Below are positions 1-8,956 of a stretch of 64,000 bases of DNA, in pieces (positions within the stretch are counted from its first letter, which is position 1; every line of letters starts with the position of its first letter). The notes beneath the pieces are model-generated. The model was given only the letters and a program-made list of their open reading frames with translations. It ran no database searches and was not told where the DNA came from. Origin of the DNA: Zobellia galactanivorans (GTDB taxonomy: Bacteria > Bacteroidota > Bacteroidia > Flavobacteriales > Flavobacteriaceae); NCBI RefSeq assembly GCF_000973105.1, contig NC_015844.1:2724501-2788500 (forward strand), in the 5' to 3' direction. Both the position numbers and the translations under genes were made by a program.

Positions 1-878
1 TCGCGTAAGTGGTTGTTGGCGATGTTGGAGTAGAGCGTGGTCTTTTTTGTGAACGCTCCGGCCAGTCCTAAGATCTTGTCCTTTTTAATGGTATGGGGTG
101 CCAAAACGTATTTGAGGTTTTTTGGGGCGTTGTTGATGTGGTCGATCAATATGGCTTCGTCTTCGGGCCATGTGCTTCCGGCTACAAAACAAAGCTTATC
201 GCTTTTGAAGGCCGCCATAAAGTCTAAGCTGTTATCTCGGTCTAATATTTCAGAAACGCGGTCTAGACGGGTATCCCCGCTAATGGTTACATTAGTGATC
301 CCGATGGATTCTAGTAGTGTTTTTGAATTTTCGTCCTGAACAAAATAATACGAGAATTTTTTGAGCGTATTTCTCATGAATCCACCGTAGGCCTTAAAAT
401 AGGCTTGGTTCTTTTTGAATAGGGCGGAAATCAATATTGATGGAACCTTTTTGGTGTCCAAGGCACGCATATAATTGGGCCAAACCTCGTACTTGATAAA
501 AATGGCCAGGTCAGGATGTACCATTTTTATAAAACGTGCGGCATTTTTTGCCGTATCCATGGGAAGGTAGGCTACGACATCGGCCGCTGTTGTGTTCTTT
601 TTTACCTCGTATCCCGAGGGAGAGAAAAACGTAAGTACGATTTTGTGCGATGGATATTCGGTTTTGAGTCTTTCGATAATAGGAAGCCCTTGTTCGTACT
701 CGCCCAAGGAGGCGGCATGAACCCAGAGGGTGTTGTCTTCCTTCGAAATGGCATTGCCGAGCACCTCAAAAGATTGCTTTCGGCCGTCAACGAACAGCTT
801 GAGCTTTGAACTGAAAAGGGACAAGACTTTCAAGATATACCAAGAAATCTGAACAATCACATTATAGATGCCGCGCAC
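1..878 (-). CDS. waaA: 3-deoxy-D-manno-octulosonic acid (Kdo) transferase, 3' end cut off by window
   Basis: Partial: the gene runs off the left edge, leaving about 292 N-terminal residues. It transfers Kdo from CMP-Kdo to lipid A at the cytoplasmic face of the inner membrane. The start has a hydrophobic anchor (about residues 5-24), then FVDGRK and HAASLGEYEQG; the Glu in SLGE (about residue 60) matches the family's catalytic Glu. Later motifs include FIKYEVWP and TTLYSNIANNHLR near the cut. No ATG is available: an in-frame TAA lies just upstream, and GTG at 878 gives the expected N-terminus. It diverges from the aminotransferase gene at 970. Identity is firm, the GTG start fairly so. Confidence 0.88.
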   Translation of the reverse strand, partial: MRGIYNVIVQISWYILKVLSLFSSKLKLFVDGRKQSFEVLGNAISKEDNTLWVHAASLGEYEQGLPIIERLKTEYPSHKIVLTFFSPSGYEVKKNTTAADVVAYLPMDTAKNAARFIKMVHPDLAIFIKYEVWPNYMRALDTKKVPSILISALFKKNQAYFKAYGGFMRNTLKKFSYYFVQDENSKTLLESIGITNVTISGDTRLDRVSEILDRDNSLDFMAAFKSDKLCFVAGSTWPEDEAILIDHINNAPKNLKYVLAPHTIKKDKILGLAGAFTKKTTLYSNIANNHLR

Positions 879-937
879 TGATCGATATTTTGGGCTAAAT
901 TACGCTTCTTTACAGAAAATAGTACTGCTTGGTTTCG

Positions 938-945
938 TATTTTTG
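938..945 (+). promoter_or_regulatory. -7 box TATTTTTG for the DegT aminotransferase gene
   Basis: TATTTTTG fits the Bacteroidota -7 consensus TAnnTTTG and ends 24 nt before the ATG at 970. No good -33 TTG is seen at the usual spacing, so the call rests on the box and its position in the divergent gap between waaA and this gene. Confidence 0.5.
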
Positions 946-969
946 CTGTGATCTATTTAATTCATCACG

Positions 970-2124
970 ATGAGAAAAATTCAAATGGTCGACTTGGGCG
1001 GCCAATACGAGGGGATAAAGGAACAAGTTAATTCGGCCATTGCCACCATTATGGAAACTTCCGCTTTTATAAACGGTCCGGAAGTACGGTCCTTTCAAAA
1101 AGAGTTGGAGGACTACCTTGGGGTAAAACACGTTATCCCTTGTGCCAACGGTACCGATGCCTTACAAATAGCGATGATGGGCCTAGGTCTGAAACCGGGC
1201 GATGAGGTAATTACGGCAGATTTTACATTTGCGGCAACGGTAGAGGTCATCGCACTTTTGCAATTGACCCCGGTCTTGGTCGATGTCGATATGGATTCGT
1301 TCAATATCAATATAGAGGCCGTAGAAAAGGCAATTACCCCAAAAACGAAGGCTATAGTGCCGGTACATCTATTCGGGCAATGCGCCAATATGGATGCCAT
1401 TATGCAATTGGCCGAGAAACATAACCTTTTTGTTATAGAGGATAACGCACAGGCTATAGGGGCCGATTATACTTTTGACGACGGTAGAAAACAAAAGGCC
1501 GGTACGATTGGCCATGTAGGGGCTACCTCCTTTTTTCCTTCAAAGAATCTAGGGGCCTATGGTGATGGCGGTGCCATTTTTACCAATGATGATAAACTTG
1601 CGCATACCCTAAGGGGTATCGTAAATCACGGCATGTACGAAAGGTACCATCACGATGTAGTAGGCGTTAATTCGAGATTAGATTCCATTCAGGCAGCTGT
1701 CTTAAGGGCGAAATTGCCAAAATTGGATGGGTATTGCGATCGAAGGAGGGCCGCGGCCCGAAGTTATAACCAGGCCTTTAAGGGACAGTCGAATATAGTA
1801 ACGCCCCAAACGGTCAAGTGTGAAAAGGAAATATGTGATGATTGTAGTTGTCACGTCTTCCATCAGTATACCTTACGGATCACCAATGGCAAACGCGACG
1901 GACTTGTGAAGCATTTGGCGGAGAACGATATTCCTTGTGGCGTGTATTACCCTATTCCGTTACACCTACAAAAAGCCTATGTGGATGAGCGTTATGACGA
2001 AGCCGATTTTCCGGTAACCAATCAGTTGGTAAAAGAGGTCATTTCGTTGCCGATGCATACCGAGTTAGATGATGAGCAAATAAATTTTATTACAAAAACG
2101 GTATTGGAGTTTGTGAACGGATAG
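970..2124 (+). CDS. DegT/DnrJ/EryC1/StrS family sugar aminotransferase
   Basis: A 384-residue PLP-dependent aminotransferase of the nucleotide-sugar class (fold type I), probably adding an amino group to a keto-sugar used in surface polysaccharide or LPS. The family core is clear: CANGTDALQIAM (about 58-69), DVDMDSFN, HLFGQCANM, VIEDNAQAIGA (155-164), SFFPSKNLGAYGDGG with the PLP lysine at K192, and NSRLDSIQAA (about 234-242). It resembles WbpE/WlbC-type enzymes, which act on UDP-3-keto-GlcNAcA, but the substrate cannot be read from the sequence. A cysteine cluster (C284, C289, C292, C294) lies in a loop before HVFHQYTL. It is followed by galE, and waaA diverges upstream, supporting a surface-sugar role. 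Confidence 0.9.
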   Translation: MRKIQMVDLGGQYEGIKEQVNSAIATIMETSAFINGPEVRSFQKELEDYLGVKHVIPCANGTDALQIAMMGLGLKPGDEVITADFTFAATVEVIALLQLTPVLVDVDMDSFNINIEAVEKAITPKTKAIVPVHLFGQCANMDAIMQLAEKHNLFVIEDNAQAIGADYTFDDGRKQKAGTIGHVGATSFFPSKNLGAYGDGGAIFTNDDKLAHTLRGIVNHGMYERYHHDVVGVNSRLDSIQAAVLRAKLPKLDGYCDRRRAAARSYNQAFKGQSNIVTPQTVKCEKEICDDCSCHVFHQYTLRITNGKRDGLVKHLAENDIPCGVYYPIPLHLQKAYVDERYDEADFPVTNQLVKEVISLPMHTELDDEQINFITKTVLEFVNG

Positions 2125-2231
2125 GCAAGGTCGTATTTTCGTGCCCTTCATTGGGCGTCCCGCCCAACCAATAACTATAAATAATACAATTGCATTCTTG
2201 CGGTACTAAGAATGTGGAAAAGCTAAAAGAT

Positions 2232-3248
2232 ATGAAGATATTAGTGACCGGAGGTCTTGGTTTTATTGGGTCTCACACTGTTGTAGAACTTCAGGACAAG
2301 GGTTTTGAGGTGGTTATAATCGATGATTGTTCAAATTCGTCGGAAAAGGTGTTGGAGGGAATTACCTCCATTACGGGAAAAATGCCCTTGTTCGAAAAAA
2401 TTGACCTAAAGGAAAAATCGAAAGTAGAAGCTTTTTTTAAGAAGTACCAAGATATAGAAGGGGTTATTCATTTTGCCGCTTCCAAGGCGGTGGGCGAGAG
2501 TGTAGAGAAACCGTTGTTGTACTATGAGAACAATATCGGCACCTTGGTGTATCTGTTGAAAGAACTTTCAAAAAAGAATACGTCGAACTTTATTTTTAGT
2601 TCGTCGTGCACCGTTTACGGTCAGGCCGACAAGATGCCGATCAGTGAAACCGCTCCTGTTAAGCCTGCAGAATCGCCATACGGCAATACCAAGCAGATGG
2701 GCGAAGAGATTATTCGTGATACCTGTGCGGTTACCCAGGGGTTGAACGCTATCGCTTTGCGGTATTTTAACCCTATGGGGGCGCACCCGAGCGGTCATAT
2801 TGGGGAATTGCCGATAGGGGTGCCCCAAAACTTAGTGCCCTTCATTACCCAGACAGGGGTAGGCCTTAGGGAGCAGTTATCGGTTTTTGGCGACGATTAT
2901 CCTACGGAAGACGGCACTTGTATTCGTGACTATATCTATGTGGTAGATTTGGCCAAGGCCCACGTTCAAGCATTACAGCGACTATTGGAGGGGAAGAACG
3001 AAGAGAACTACGAGGTCTTTAATCTGGGTACCGGAAAAGGAAGCTCGGTGCTAGAGGTCATTCATAGTTTTGAACGTGTATCCGGAAAAAAATTGAACTA
3101 TAAAATTGTCGACCGACGTCCCGGTGATGTGGTCTCTGCCTACGCGGATACGAAAAAGGCCAATGAGGTTTTAGGTTGGAAGGCCGAGTATACCTTGGAT
3201 GAGGCTATGAAGTCCGCTTGGGAGTGGGAACAAAAAATAAGGGCCTGA
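2232..3248 (+). CDS. galE: UDP-glucose 4-epimerase
   Basis: A 338-residue extended short-chain dehydrogenase that interconverts UDP-glucose and UDP-galactose with bound NAD. The N-terminal Rossmann motif is MKILVTGGLGFIGSH (GxxGxxG at residues 7-13). The active site is SSSCTVYG followed by SPYGNTK (Y150, K154). Other epimerase signatures are ALRYFNPMGAHPSG, YPTEDGTCIRDYI and VVSAYAD near the C-terminus. An earlier in-frame ATG at 2190 would add 14 unlike residues, so the start at 2232 is preferred. A short perfect hairpin without a T tract lies just upstream (2151-2167). It probably supplies sugar nucleotides for the same surface-glycan work as its neighbour. Confidence 0.95.
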   Translation: MKILVTGGLGFIGSHTVVELQDKGFEVVIIDDCSNSSEKVLEGITSITGKMPLFEKIDLKEKSKVEAFFKKYQDIEGVIHFAASKAVGESVEKPLLYYENNIGTLVYLLKELSKKNTSNFIFSSSCTVYGQADKMPISETAPVKPAESPYGNTKQMGEEIIRDTCAVTQGLNAIALRYFNPMGAHPSGHIGELPIGVPQNLVPFITQTGVGLREQLSVFGDDYPTEDGTCIRDYIYVVDLAKAHVQALQRLLEGKNEENYEVFNLGTGKGSSVLEVIHSFERVSGKKLNYKIVDRRPGDVVSAYADTKKANEVLGWKAEYTLDEAMKSAWEWEQKIRA

Positions 3249-3328
3249 TATAAGGTTTAGACGGGATTTTGTATTTTTTTTAGGAGTCGAGGTCGAACCA
3301 AAACCCAAATTGGGAACGTAGATAATTC

Positions 3329-3682
3329 ATGGTTTTAAATTTTGACGATAGTAACGACCTCCTTCAAAATGCAGAGGCCCAACAGTTATACGACAAGTTG
3401 GTGGCCCAATTGGAAAAGGATTTTAGTCTGGCCAATGTTCATGTAGATTTGTTTCAAGGGATTTCCCCGAACGATTTGGTGACAGTGTTGCGTGAGAAGG
3501 TGTATTACCTGATTATGGAGCGCTTTTCGGAGTATCTGAATCTTTTGTACATCATTGATGTGCCCGAAAAGGCCTTTAAGGAAATTAAAGTTACCGATGC
3601 GGTAGAGGTGGCCGACCAAGTTTCTTTTTTAGTGTTGAAAAGGGAACTCCAAAAGGTATGGCTCAAAGCTAAATACTCCTAG
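3329..3682 (+). CDS. Conserved hypothetical protein, 117 aa
   Basis: An acidic, apparently soluble 117-residue protein rich in Leu, Val, Asp and Glu, predicted mostly helical. It has no signal peptide, membrane segment or cysteine, and I recognise no catalytic motif. Its reading frame is clean and its composition protein-like, with a tail rich in charged helix-formers. It lies between galE and the convergent gene below. The two stop codons interlock in the palindrome CTAG at 3679-3682, so the genes meet with a 4-bp overlap. Function unknown. Confidence 0.7.
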   Translation: MVLNFDDSNDLLQNAEAQQLYDKLVAQLEKDFSLANVHVDLFQGISPNDLVTVLREKVYYLIMERFSEYLNLLYIIDVPEKAFKEIKVTDAVEVADQVSFLVLKRELQKVWLKAKYS

Positions 3683-4215
3683 AAATACACCCGTACAAAG
3701 GGTAGCCAGGCACTCGCATAAATACTTTTGTTGTTGTCGTAAAGCACATCGTAGCGTATACCTATCGTAAAGTTTCGGTCCGTATAGCCCAGTCCTAGAA
3801 ACAGGCCTGGCGACCAATAGTTTTCGCTGATCGTAGGGAGTCCGTTATAGGAAATGTTCTGATTGATGCGAAGTTGTTCCAGCTCTGCCGAAATCTGTAA
3901 AAAGGGAATGGGGTTGTAGAGTGATAAAATGCTTCCGCCGTAAGCATATCGGTGATTGGCGTCGAATTTGGCGTAGTTGAACGTCAGGCTGACCCCGCTG
4001 GCAAATTGCTCGTTGAACTGATAAATGGCACTCGGTGATACCGATGCATTAAAGCCTCCGTTCGTAAATCCCAGACCCAATCCTCCACCAAATCGAACAT
4101 TGTTCCAGAAATTCGTAGGTGTATTCGTGTTTTGTGCGGAACCACTTATTGCGAAAACTATAAGAAATAGACCTAAAAAAGTATTTTTTGGGGTCTTAAA
4201 AAGTTTTTTAATCAT
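3679..4215 (-). CDS. Small exported beta-barrel-like protein next to sucA
   Basis: A 178-residue protein with a signal peptide (MIKKLFKTPKN, hydrophobic core, cleavage after SGSAQ near residue 28). The mature part consists of alternating aromatic/polar strands rich in Gly, Tyr and Phe (FGGGLGLGF, NYWSPGLFLGLGY, TIGIRYDVLY) and ends in a Phe, as in small outer-membrane barrels. The start at 4215 is chosen over 4287 because the longer form would bury the signal peptide. From memory, homologues in Flavobacteriaceae are often labelled alpha-ketoglutarate decarboxylase, apparently because they sit beside sucA; I see no thiamine or decarboxylase motif. It diverges from sucA with about 97 bp between. 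Confidence 0.72.
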   Translation of the reverse strand: MIKKLFKTPKNTFLGLFLIVFAISGSAQNTNTPTNFWNNVRFGGGLGLGFTNGGFNASVSPSAIYQFNEQFASGVSLTFNYAKFDANHRYAYGGSILSLYNPIPFLQISAELEQLRINQNISYNGLPTISENYWSPGLFLGLGYTDRNFTIGIRYDVLYDNNKSIYASAWLPFVRVYF

Positions 4216-4272
4216 TATCTTTAATTTTTCAATATTGCATACTAAGATACGTTCCAGAAATAGGAAATATTG

Positions 4273-4280
4273 TATTTTTG
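4273..4280 (+). promoter_or_regulatory. -7 box TATTTTTG for sucA
   Basis: TATTTTTG matches TAnnTTTG and ends 32 nt before the sucA ATG at 4313, a normal leader length. A -33 TTG is not clear. It lies in the divergent gap to the small exported protein. Confidence 0.5.
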
Positions 4281-4312
4281 TACCCATTTATTTGCATGAC
4301 AGAGAATCTTCT

Positions 4313-7126
4313 ATGGACAAATATTCCTTTCTAAATACCGCGCACACCTCTTTTTTTGCGGATTTATACGATAAATACCTCAAGAACCCCGATAGCGTAG
4401 AGCCAAGTTGGCGCGCCTTCTTTCAAGGTTTTGATTTTGGAACCGAAACAGCTCTTGATGAGTTGGATGTGGAAAGTCTAATGACCGCGAAAGCGGGAGA
4501 GAACGGTGTGGCGCAACAAATGCCGGAGTCCTTGCAAAAGGAGTTTCAAGTGATCCGCCTGATAGACGGTTATCGAAGCAGGGGGCATTTGTTTACCAAA
4601 ACGAACCCGGTTCGCGAGCGAAGACAATATGAGCCGAGCCTTGATCTCGAGAATTTCGGACTCTCACAGGCCGATTTGGATACGGTCTTCAGCGCAGGTG
4701 AAATCATTGGCATCGGTGCGAACAGCTTGAGGGAGATTATTGAGCACCTGAAGCGTATTTATTGTGATGCCATAGGGGTTGAATATATGTATATTCGAAA
4801 ACCTGAGCGCGTCGAATGGATCCAGAACTGGCTCAATGTTAACGATAACCATCCGAAATTCAATGCGGAGCACAAGCGTCGCATCTTAAAGAAATTAAAC
4901 CAAGCGGTCTCTTTCGAAAGCTTTTTGCATACCAAGTACGTTGGACAAAAACGCTTTTCATTGGAAGGGAACGAATCGTTAATACCGGCCCTTGATGCCG
5001 TGGTGGAGCGGGCCGCCGAATTGGGTGTAGAGCAGTTTGTTATGGGTATGGCCCACAGAGGTCGACTTAACGTGCTTACCAATATTTTCGGAAAGGCCGC
5101 CAAGGATATTTTTAGCGAATTTGATGGCAAGGATTACGAGCAGGAAATCTTTGACGGTGATGTAAAATATCATTTAGGGTGGACGTCGGAACGCAAGACC
5201 GATAACGGTAATCGAATAAAAATGAATATTGCGCCCAATCCATCGCATTTGGAAACCGTGGGTGCGGTCGTCGAGGGTATAACACGGGCCAAGCAAGATG
5301 CCCATTTCCCTGACGATTTTTCAAAAGTACTTCCTATTGTAGTCCACGGTGATGCGGCTATTGCGGGTCAAGGCTTGGTGTACGAAGTAGTGCAAATGGC
5401 CAATCTTGATGGTTATAAAACCAATGGTACCATACATATCGTGGTCAATAACCAAATCGGTTTTACGACCAATTACCTTGATGCACGTAGTTCTACCTAT
5501 TGTACTGACGTGGGTAAGGTGACCCTGTGTCCTGTGTTGCACGTCAATTCCGATGATGCCGAAGCTGTGGTACATGCGTCTTTATTCGCTTTGGAATACC
5601 GTATGCGTTTCAATAGGGATGTATTTATCGATTTATTAGGATATAGAAAATATGGGCATAACGAAGGTGATGAGCCTCGTTTTACCCAACCCAAATTATA
5701 CAAGGCCATTGCCAAGCATCAAAACCCGCGTGATATTTATGCGGAAAGATTGCTTAAGGAAGGGGTTATTGAGGCCGATTTTGTCAAAGGTCTTGAAGAA
5801 GAGTACAAAGCTTCCTTGGAAGAGGAACTTGAAGATTCGCGTAAAGAGGATAAAACGGAGATTACCCCGTTTATGGCCGATGAATGGAAAGGCTTTGCCA
5901 ATGTTCGGGAGTGGGAGATGATGGAGCGCGTCGATACGACTTTCGATAAAAAGGAACTGACCAAAATTGCAAAGGTGCTCACTGAGCTTCCTTCCGATAA
6001 GAAGTTCTTGCGAAAGGTTGAAAAATTGGTGCGCGACCGTAAAAAAATGTTCTTCGAAACCGATAGGTTAGACTGGGCAATGGGCGAATTGTTGGCCTAT
6101 GGTACCTTGTTGCAAGAAGGCTATGCGGTTCGTATGTCAGGTCAAGATGTGGAGCGAGGTACCTTTTCGCACAGACATGCCGTAATGAAGGTTGAAGAGA
6201 GTGAGGAGGAAGTAATGCTGTTGAACCATATCGGTGAGAAGCAAGCTAAATTCCAAATCTACAACTCCTTATTGTCGGAATACGGTGTAGTTGGTTTTGA
6301 TTACGGATATGCCATGGCGAGCCCGAATACGTTGACCATTTGGGAGGCGCAGTTTGGTGATTTTAGCAACGGTGCCCAAATCATGATCGACCAATACATT
6401 TCGGCGGCCGAAGACAAGTGGAAGTTGCAGAACGGATTGGTGATGTTGCTTCCCCATGGGTATGAGGGGCAGGGAGCGGAGCATTCTTCCGCCCGTATGG
6501 AGCGATATTTACAGCTTTGTGCCCGTGATAACATGTATATAGCCGATGTTTCTACCCCGGCCCAAATGTTCCATATCTTAAGAAGGCAAATGAAGGTCAA
6601 TTTTAGAAAACCTTTGATTGTCTTTACGCCCAAAAGTCTGTTGCGTCACCCAAAGGCCGTGTCTACGGTAGATGAATTGGCTTCGGGTTATTTTCAGGAA
6701 GTGATCGATGATGCTACGGCCAACGTAGATAAGGTAAAGACCTTGGTGTTCTGTACCGGTAAGTTTTATTATGACTTGCTTGCGGCCAAGGAAGAGCAAG
6801 GAAGGGATGATGTGGCCTTGGTTCGTGTGGAACAGTTGTTCCCCTTGCCATCGGAGAAAATGAAAGAGGTGATAGCGAAATATACGAAGGCCGATGATTT
6901 GGTCTGGGCACAAGAAGAGCCTCGAAACATGGGGGCCTGGAGTCACATGATGATGCATTTTAGCGATTCTGATAAATTCAGGGTGGCTTCTAGAAGATTC
7001 TATGCTTCGCCGGCCGCGGGTAGTGCCGTTCGTTCCAAAATGAGACATCAACAAGTGATAGATTATGTGTTCGATAAGAGCAAGAATAATATGTCAAAAC
7101 CAATGCCCAAGCCAAGCAAGGGTTAA
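4313..7126 (+). CDS. sucA: 2-oxoglutarate dehydrogenase E1 component
   Basis: A 937-residue thiamine-diphosphate enzyme that decarboxylates 2-oxoglutarate in the TCA cycle and passes the succinyl group to the E2 lipoyl arm. The N-terminus has the E2-binding helix (DKYSFLNTAHTSFFADLYDKYL). Family motifs follow: MAHRGRLNVL (about 245), NPSHLETV, HGDAAIAGQG (about 345, ThDP/Mg), VNNQIGFTT, YRKYGHNEGDEP (about 445), and in the C-terminal half HRHAV, VVGFDYGYA, GYEGQGAEHSSAR and the RHP region near SLLRHPKA. Length matches the family. An in-frame extension upstream to 4025 overlaps the divergent exported-protein gene and is not family-like, so ATG 4313 is chosen. sucB follows after 48 bp; E3 (lpd) is not in the window. 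Confidence 0.97.
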   Translation: MDKYSFLNTAHTSFFADLYDKYLKNPDSVEPSWRAFFQGFDFGTETALDELDVESLMTAKAGENGVAQQMPESLQKEFQVIRLIDGYRSRGHLFTKTNPVRERRQYEPSLDLENFGLSQADLDTVFSAGEIIGIGANSLREIIEHLKRIYCDAIGVEYMYIRKPERVEWIQNWLNVNDNHPKFNAEHKRRILKKLNQAVSFESFLHTKYVGQKRFSLEGNESLIPALDAVVERAAELGVEQFVMGMAHRGRLNVLTNIFGKAAKDIFSEFDGKDYEQEIFDGDVKYHLGWTSERKTDNGNRIKMNIAPNPSHLETVGAVVEGITRAKQDAHFPDDFSKVLPIVVHGDAAIAGQGLVYEVVQMANLDGYKTNGTIHIVVNNQIGFTTNYLDARSSTYCTDVGKVTLCPVLHVNSDDAEAVVHASLFALEYRMRFNRDVFIDLLGYRKYGHNEGDEPRFTQPKLYKAIAKHQNPRDIYAERLLKEGVIEADFVKGLEEEYKASLEEELEDSRKEDKTEITPFMADEWKGFANVREWEMMERVDTTFDKKELTKIAKVLTELPSDKKFLRKVEKLVRDRKKMFFETDRLDWAMGELLAYGTLLQEGYAVRMSGQDVERGTFSHRHAVMKVEESEEEVMLLNHIGEKQAKFQIYNSLLSEYGVVGFDYGYAMASPNTLTIWEAQFGDFSNGAQIMIDQYISAAEDKWKLQNGLVMLLPHGYEGQGAEHSSARMERYLQLCARDNMYIADVSTPAQMFHILRRQMKVNFRKPLIVFTPKSLLRHPKAVSTVDELASGYFQEVIDDATANVDKVKTLVFCTGKFYYDLLAAKEEQGRDDVALVRVEQLFPLPSEKMKEVIAKYTKADDLVWAQEEPRNMGAWSHMMMHFSDSDKFRVASRRFYASPAAGSAVRSKMRHQQVIDYVFDKSKNNMSKPMPKPSKG

Positions 7127-7174
7127 GAAAAAGGTTGTTCAAATAGTTTAGATAACATAGCAAATAAGAATAGC

Positions 7175-8392
7175 ATGATATTAGAAATGAAAGTCCCATC
7201 TCCGGGCGAATCTATCACCGAAGTTGAAATAGCGGAATGGTTGGTAGAAGATGGCGATTACGTTGAAAAAGACCAGGCCATTGCCGAAGTAGATTCCGAT
7301 AAGGCTACTTTAGAGCTTCCGGCCGAAGCGAGCGGGGTAATTACCCTTAAGGCTGAAGTTGGCGATGCTGTTGCCGTTGGTGAAGTGGTTTGTTTGATCG
7401 ATACCGATGCGGCCAAGCCTGAAGGTGCGGGTAAAGAAACAAGTGAACCGAAAAAAGAGCAGCCTAAGCAAGAGGAGGCTAAAGCTCCACAGCCGGCTCA
7501 GGCCAAGGAAACCTATGCTTCCGGAGTGGCTTCGCCCGCTGCTAAAAAGATATTAAGTGAAAAAGGTATAGACGCTTCCGCAATAAAAGGTAGTGGAAAA
7601 GATGGTCGTATAACCAAGGATGATGCGGTCAAGGCCGTGCCTTCAATGGGTAGCCCAACAGGAGGAAATAGGGGTGAGAGCCGTTCAAAATTATCTATGT
7701 TACGTAGAAAGGTCGCCGAACGTTTGGTGTCCGCCAAGAACGAAACGGCTATGCTTACCACCTTTAACGAGGTTGATATGTCGCCTATTTTCGAACTTAG
7801 AAAACAATATAAGGAAGACTTTAAAAGTAAGCACGGCGTAGGTTTGGGCTTTATGTCCTTCTTTACCAAAGCGGTGGTTCGTGCGTTACAAATGTATCCT
7901 GCCGTGAATTCTATGATAGACGGAAAGGAAATGATTACTTACGATTTCTGTGATATCAGTATTGCGGTCTCTGGGCCTAAGGGATTGATGGTTCCTGTTA
8001 TCAGGAATGCGGAGAACCTTACATTCAGGGGGATTGAGGCGGAAGTGAAAAGATTGGCCATCCGTGCTCGAGAAGGCGAGATTACGGTTGATGAAATGAC
8101 CGGTGGTACGTTTACGATTACCAATGGTGGTGTTTTTGGTTCAATGTTGTCGACTCCGATAATCAACCCGCCACAAAGTGCTATTTTAGGAATGCACAAT
8201 ATTGTGGAAAGACCTATCGTAAGGGATGGAGGTATTGCCATTGCTCCGATAATGTACGTTGCCTTGTCTTATGATCACCGTATCATTGATGGTAAGGAGT
8301 CCGTAGGATTTTTGGTAGCGATCAAGGAAGCTTTGGAGAGTCCTGAAGAATTGTTGATGGACGGTAACGTGAAGAAAGCTTTGGAGATGTAG
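7175..8392 (+). CDS. sucB: 2-oxoglutarate dehydrogenase E2, dihydrolipoyl succinyltransferase
   Basis: A 405-residue E2 subunit. Domains in order: a lipoyl domain with the lipoylated lysine in [10 protein letters not shown] (K43); a charged Pro/Ala/Lys/Glu linker (about 88-112); a peripheral subunit-binding domain ([15 protein letters not shown] to GRITKDDAV, about 118-152); and the catalytic acyltransferase domain (about 175-405) with [19 protein letters not shown] and the active-site motif SYDHRIIDG. It forms the core of the 2-oxoglutarate dehydrogenase complex with SucA. It lies 48 bp behind sucA, so the two are likely co-transcribed, and it ends just before a strong terminator at 8417-8452. 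A second ATG four codons in is possible as start. Confidence 0.97.
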   Translation: MILEMKVPSPGESITEVEIAEWLVEDGDYVEKDQAIAEVDSDKATLELPAEASGVITLKAEVGDAVAVGEVVCLIDTDAAKPEGAGKETSEPKKEQPKQEEAKAPQPAQAKETYASGVASPAAKKILSEKGIDASAIKGSGKDGRITKDDAVKAVPSMGSPTGGNRGESRSKLSMLRRKVAERLVSAKNETAMLTTFNEVDMSPIFELRKQYKEDFKSKHGVGLGFMSFFTKAVVRALQMYPAVNSMIDGKEMITYDFCDISIAVSGPKGLMVPVIRNAENLTFRGIEAEVKRLAIRAREGEITVDEMTGGTFTITNGGVFGSMLSTPIINPPQSAILGMHNIVERPIVRDGGIAIAPIMYVALSYDHRIIDGKESVGFLVAIKEALESPEELLMDGNVKKALEM

Positions 8393-8416
8393 GAATACAG
8401 CTCTTTATATAATATG

Positions 8417-8452
8417 GCCCCGAAGATGATATGCATTTTCGGGGCTTTTTTT
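8417..8452 (+). terminator. Rho-independent terminator after sucAB
   Basis: An 8-bp perfect stem, GCCCCGAA (8417-8424) with TTCGGGGC (8438-8445), followed directly by a run of seven T. It lies 25 bp after the sucB stop and ends the sucAB transcript. Confidence 0.88.
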
Positions 8453-8490
8453 ATGCGAAGTTTTGATATGTCCGGCTGGGGTGGGCCCGG

Positions 8491-8931
8491 CTATTTCCTT
8501 AAATAGACACAGTATTTTTCGTAGTCGATAATGGCTTTGCCTTGTTTTAAGACATCGGCGCCGATAATGCCGTCTACGGGCAATGCGTTTTGTGCGCTTA
8601 GCGCTTCGTTGACATGTACGAGGTCAAAGAGTACGATTTTTAGGTTTTTCTTTTTCCATTGGCCTATTTCAATTTTGTTTTTTGAAGAGATAAGGGTTTC
8701 CATGTTGGTGGCCCCGGCCCCGGCCGCTTTTACCTCCGAAGCCTCGGATGCTAGTCCGAATCGGCTTATCTTGTCTATGCCGATGCAGGTGTTCGATGCG
8801 CCGGTGTCGAGGATGAACCTTCCTGAAATGCCATTTATTTTGGCCGATATTTCAAAGTGGTCGGTATTTGTAAGTCTTAGGGTGATCGGGGTGTAGTTTT
8901 TTTTCCGAAGAAATCTTTTCAGGGAAGACAT
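8491..8931 (-). CDS. Retropepsin-like aspartyl protease (clan AA)
   Basis: A 146-residue single-domain aspartyl protease-like protein. The catalytic motif is FILDTGASNTCI (DTGA, about residues 39-42), and the flap/second-half signature of the fold appears as VDGIIGADVLKQGKAIIDY near the C-terminus. Enzymes of this type act as homodimers, each chain giving one DTG. There is no signal peptide: the N-terminus is basic (SSLKRFLRKKN), so a cytoplasmic location is likely. Substrate unknown. It diverges from tatD across a 37-bp gap that contains -7 boxes for both genes. Confidence 0.85.
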   Translation of the reverse strand: MSSLKRFLRKKNYTPITLRLTNTDHFEISAKINGISGRFILDTGASNTCIGIDKISRFGLASEASEVKAAGAGATNMETLISSKNKIEIGQWKKKNLKIVLFDLVHVNEALSAQNALPVDGIIGADVLKQGKAIIDYEKYCVYLRK

Positions 8932-8944
8932 GTATTCTTTTTGT

Positions 8945-8952
8945 CAAAGATA
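8945..8952 (-). promoter_or_regulatory. -7 box TATCTTTG for the aspartyl protease gene
   Basis: Read on the minus strand this is TATCTTTG, matching TAnnTTTG, 13 nt before the ATG at 8931. It lies 4 bp from the divergent tatD box, so the two promoters are back to back. Confidence 0.6.
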
Positions 8953-8956
8953 AGGC

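Noticed and set aside
2151-2167. Hairpin TTGGGCG/CGCCCAA before galE
   Set aside because: Perfect stem but no T run and too short to call as terminator; may be chance.
4025-4312. In-frame N-terminal extension of sucA
   Set aside because: It overlaps the divergent exported-protein gene, has no family similarity, and the ATG at 4313 gives the standard E1 N-terminus.
6578-7054. Long minus-strand frames inside sucA, infB, coxA and similar genes
   Set aside because: They lie opposite well-supported genes and show no protein family features; they are shadows of codon bias.
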